Below are positions 14,395 through 16,088 of a stretch of 16,088 nt of DNA, in pieces; the first letter of the stretch is position 1, and the number at the start of each line of letters is the position of its first letter. The DNA comes from Porphyromonadaceae bacterium UBA4259. Lineage in GTDB: Bacteria; Bacteroidota; Bacteroidia; Bacteroidales; Muribaculaceae. The stretch is from positions 1-16,088 of the forward strand of contig DGWL01000015.1 in NCBI GenBank assembly GCA_002396125.1, read 5' to 3'. The position numbers and the translations under genes were made by a program. The notes below the pieces were generated by a model. That model had not been told where the DNA came from, did not search any database, and saw only the letters and a program-made list of their open reading frames with translations.

Positions 14395-15843
14395 ATGAAA
14401 ACGTCTACAGGCAAGGCGCGCTCGGGATTGTCGAGAGTAATTCTCAAGGCAATGGGCATCTTCGGAGGAGTGCAGGTGCTCAGCATCCTGTGCTCTATCG
14501 TGCGCACTAAGCTTGTGGCATTGTGGATAGGGCCTGTGGGAGTGGGGTTATTCGGCATCTTCAATCAGGCGCTCGAAATGATAAACATGGCAACCAACCT
14601 GGGAGTGCGCAACAGTAGCGTGCGCGACATCTCGCAGGCGGTAGAGCTTCGCGACACATCGCTAATTCAGCGCATTATCACCGTGGTGAGGCGATGGTCG
14701 TTGTGGCTAGGCATGGGTGGAGCTTTGATTACTCTTGCCCTGGCGCCGGTGCTGAGTCGTTTTTCATTTGGCGACTACAGTCATATGTGGCATTTTGCCG
14801 CTCTTGCTGTGGCGGTGCTGTTTATGGCGCTCACCAATGGCGAGTATGCCGTGTTGCAGGGACTATCGCGTCTCAAGCGGCTGGCACGCGTCACTGTGGC
14901 TGGCACCATCGGCGGCCTGCTCATCTCCATTCCCATGTTCTATTTCTTGCGCGAGCGCAGTGTGCTGCCATCTATTGTGGCTTATGCGATGTGTCTTGTG
15001 GTTGCTGCTCTCATTCTCAAGGACAGGCAATACCCACCAGCAAGTGTAACTGCCGGGCAAACTGTAAAAATGGGTGCTGGATTCATCAAGCTGGGAGTGT
15101 TCATGACGCTGGGTTCCTTTGTGTCGATGCTTGCCTCCTATGCCTTTGTGTCGTGGTTAAACACCCGTGGTGGCACTCAGGCTGTGGGATTTTATCAGGC
15201 GGGCTACACCATTGTCGAGAAGTATGCCGGGCTCGTCTTTGCCGCCTTGGGCATGGAGTTCTATCCCAGGCTGGCGCGCGTGTCGGCTAGTGGCAGGAGA
15301 TTGGCCACTTTTGTGTCACATGAAATCAACATTGCCCTGATGGTGCTGGCGCCGCTCTTGATGGCGCTGGTTCTCTTGCGCGAGCCTCTCATCTGTCTGC
15401 TTTATCGTGCCGACTTCCTCGTCATCACTGCCTACGTCTCATGGGGTGCTGTGGGCACACTGCTCCGTGCCGTGTCGTGGTGCATGGCCTTTGTCATGCT
15501 TGCCAAGGGCGACGGCAAGCTTTTCCTTCTCACCGAGACCTTGAGTGCCGTCACGGTGCTCACTTTGGGAATGTTGTGCTACAGTAGATGGGGCATCGAC
15601 GGGCTAGGCTATGCCTATCTCGCTTCCTATGCCGTCTACACCGTCATCGTCGGCGTCGTTTACTTTGCCCACTACCGCCTCAAGCTAAGCTCCTGGTGCT
15701 GGTTGAGCTTGGCGGCCACAGGCTTTGCATGCGTTGTGATGGTCCTGCTCGTGGATCGTCATCTGTGGATTGGTGCCATTATCTTGCTTTCCATTGTGGC
15801 TGCCGTCGCATTGCGCCGCACGTGGCTATCATGGAAAGGATGA
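14395..15843 (+). CDS. Wzx-type polysaccharide (O-antigen) flippase
   Basis: This 482-residue integral inner-membrane protein of the MATE-like/MOP superfamily probably moves an undecaprenyl-linked oligosaccharide to the periplasmic face. The start 'RVILKAMGIFGGVQVLSILCSIVRTKLVALWIGPVGVGLFGIF' region (15-56) is typical of O-antigen translocases, with Arg37 in helix 1 and the conserved 'GPxGxGLFG' loop. About twelve hydrophobic segments follow, and 'GGTQAVGFYQAGYTIVEKY' style sequence lies between helices in the middle of the protein. The length fits Wzx/WzxE-like members (about 420-480). No glycosyltransferase, Wzy polymerase or chain-length gene is in the window, so it is an orphan here. The 14-nt gap to the acyltransferase gene suggests co-expression. 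Teichuronic or lipid II flippase roles cannot be excluded. Confidence 0.9.
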   Translation: MKTSTGKARSGLSRVILKAMGIFGGVQVLSILCSIVRTKLVALWIGPVGVGLFGIFNQALEMINMATNLGVRNSSVRDISQAVELRDTSLIQRIITVVRRWSLWLGMGGALITLALAPVLSRFSFGDYSHMWHFAALAVAVLFMALTNGEYAVLQGLSRLKRLARVTVAGTIGGLLISIPMFYFLRERSVLPSIVAYAMCLVVAALILKDRQYPPASVTAGQTVKMGAGFIKLGVFMTLGSFVSMLASYAFVSWLNTRGGTQAVGFYQAGYTIVEKYAGLVFAALGMEFYPRLARVSASGRRLATFVSHEINIALMVLAPLLMALVLLREPLICLLYRADFLVITAYVSWGAVGTLLRAVSWCMAFVMLAKGDGKLFLLTETLSAVTVLTLGMLCYSRWGIDGLGYAYLASYAVYTVIVGVVYFAHYRLKLSSWCWLSLAATGFACVVMVLLVDRHLWIGAIILLSIVAAVALRRTWLSWKG

Positions 15844-15844
15844 G

Positions 15845-15901
15845 ATTGACATTTTTTGTCTTTAACTTAATTTAGCAAATCAGGGGTAAATTGACATTTT
15901 T
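15845..15901. repeat. 12-nt direct repeat ATTGACATTTTT, two copies
   Basis: Exact copies lie at 15845-15856 and 15890-15901, 45 nt apart start to start (about four helical turns), in the gap before the last gene. The second copy precedes the candidate -7 element by 3 nt. Possible regulator sites, but T-rich DNA makes chance repeats common. Confidence 0.45.
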
Positions 15902-15904
15902 GAC

Positions 15905-15912
15905 TATTTTTG
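15905..15912 (+). promoter_or_regulatory. Candidate -7 element for the last gene
   Basis: TATTTTTG matches TAnnTTTG. No TTTG lies 19-21 nt upstream. The predicted leader to the ATG at 15957 is about 40 nt and A/T-rich, as in front of the amylase gene. Confidence 0.42.
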
Positions 15913-15956
15913 CCATCAGAACATAACCTCGAGTATAGGAATAAAACTTTAACTTT

Positions 15957-16088
15957 ATGAAAACAAGAATTACCGTGGCGGCATGGATTGTGGCCGCAAT
16001 ATTCATTTTGCTGGCCTTTTCGCCAGTTGCCGGAGCTCAAGCCTACGATTTCATGGCGGGTGGATTAGCCTATAAAATCAACGATGAC
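15957..16088 (+). CDS. N-terminus of a secreted protein, possibly a leucine-rich-repeat (BspA-like) surface protein
   Basis: Only 44 codons are in the window and the frame is open at the edge. The ATG gives 'MKTR', a hydrophobic core and an 'AGAQA' cleavage region near residues 26-29, a good signal peptidase I signal. The first mature residues, 'YDFMAGGLAYKINDD', resemble the 'YDFxxxGIxYxI' opening that I recall from Bacteroidales exoproteins with leucine-rich (BspA-like) repeats. That family call is a guess from few residues; export is well supported. It follows the flippase after a 113-nt gap with its own candidate promoter, so it is probably a separate unit. Confidence 0.65.
   Translation, partial: MKTRITVAAWIVAAIFILLAFSPVAGAQAYDFMAGGLAYKINDD

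Noticed and set aside
1..16088. Mobile element, CRISPR array or defence system
   Set aside because: No transposase, integrase, terminal inverted repeats, regularly spaced repeats or nuclease/toxin motifs were seen on either strand.

Overview
The window comes from a Bacteroidota chromosome, most likely order Bacteroidales. I suspect a Muribaculaceae- or Prevotella-like gut organism, but that family assignment is inference. Three things point this way: promoter-like sites of the Bacteroidales form (TTTG, 20-nt gap, TAnnTTTG); A/T-rich leaders in place of Shine-Dalgarno sequences; and several typical protein families (DUF4292 lipoprotein, secreted proteins ending in dockerin-like or sorting-tail-like modules, the FecBCD-like transporter with an ATPase of about 330 residues). 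Both edges cut genes. Coding density is high; no gap between confident genes exceeds about 200 nt. I saw no tRNA, rRNA, CRISPR array, insertion sequence or phage gene.

Layout. 1-237: end of a lipid kinase gene. 238-354: a short intergenic stretch with a 14-nt tandem repeat. 355-828 (minus): RlmH, the 23S rRNA pseudouridine-1915 methyltransferase. 829-1028: gap with a clear promoter and a doubtful 39-codon ORF. 1029-3137: secreted GH13 alpha-amylase with chitobiase-C-like, CBM26-like and dockerin-like tail modules. 3196-4044: nadC (NAD synthesis), whose promoter starts inside the last codons of the amylase gene. 4145-6151: large secreted multidomain protein of unknown function with a C-terminal sorting-like tail. 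6177-6317: two facing intrinsic terminators. 6317-6961 (minus): HAD phosphatase.

7055-10212: a tightly packed operon for a TonB-dependent-type importer (substrate-binding lipoprotein, FecCD permease, ATPase), probably for a siderophore, haem, cobalamin or a similar metal chelate. 10302-15843: a probable co-directional run of dut, a TPR protein, a DUF4292 lipoprotein, a FemAB/GNAT-like acyltransferase and a Wzx-type flippase. 15957-16088: start of another secreted protein.

The window mixes housekeeping genes (rlmH, nadC, dut) with envelope and secreted functions. The amylase and the 668-residue protein would act outside the cell, the importer would take up a chelate across the inner membrane, and the last run suggests envelope biogenesis. 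I found no compelling new defence or mobile system. The best leads are the unknown secreted protein at 4145, the acyltransferase-flippase pair attached to the TPR/DUF4292 genes, and the compact divergent promoter at 6973-7032.
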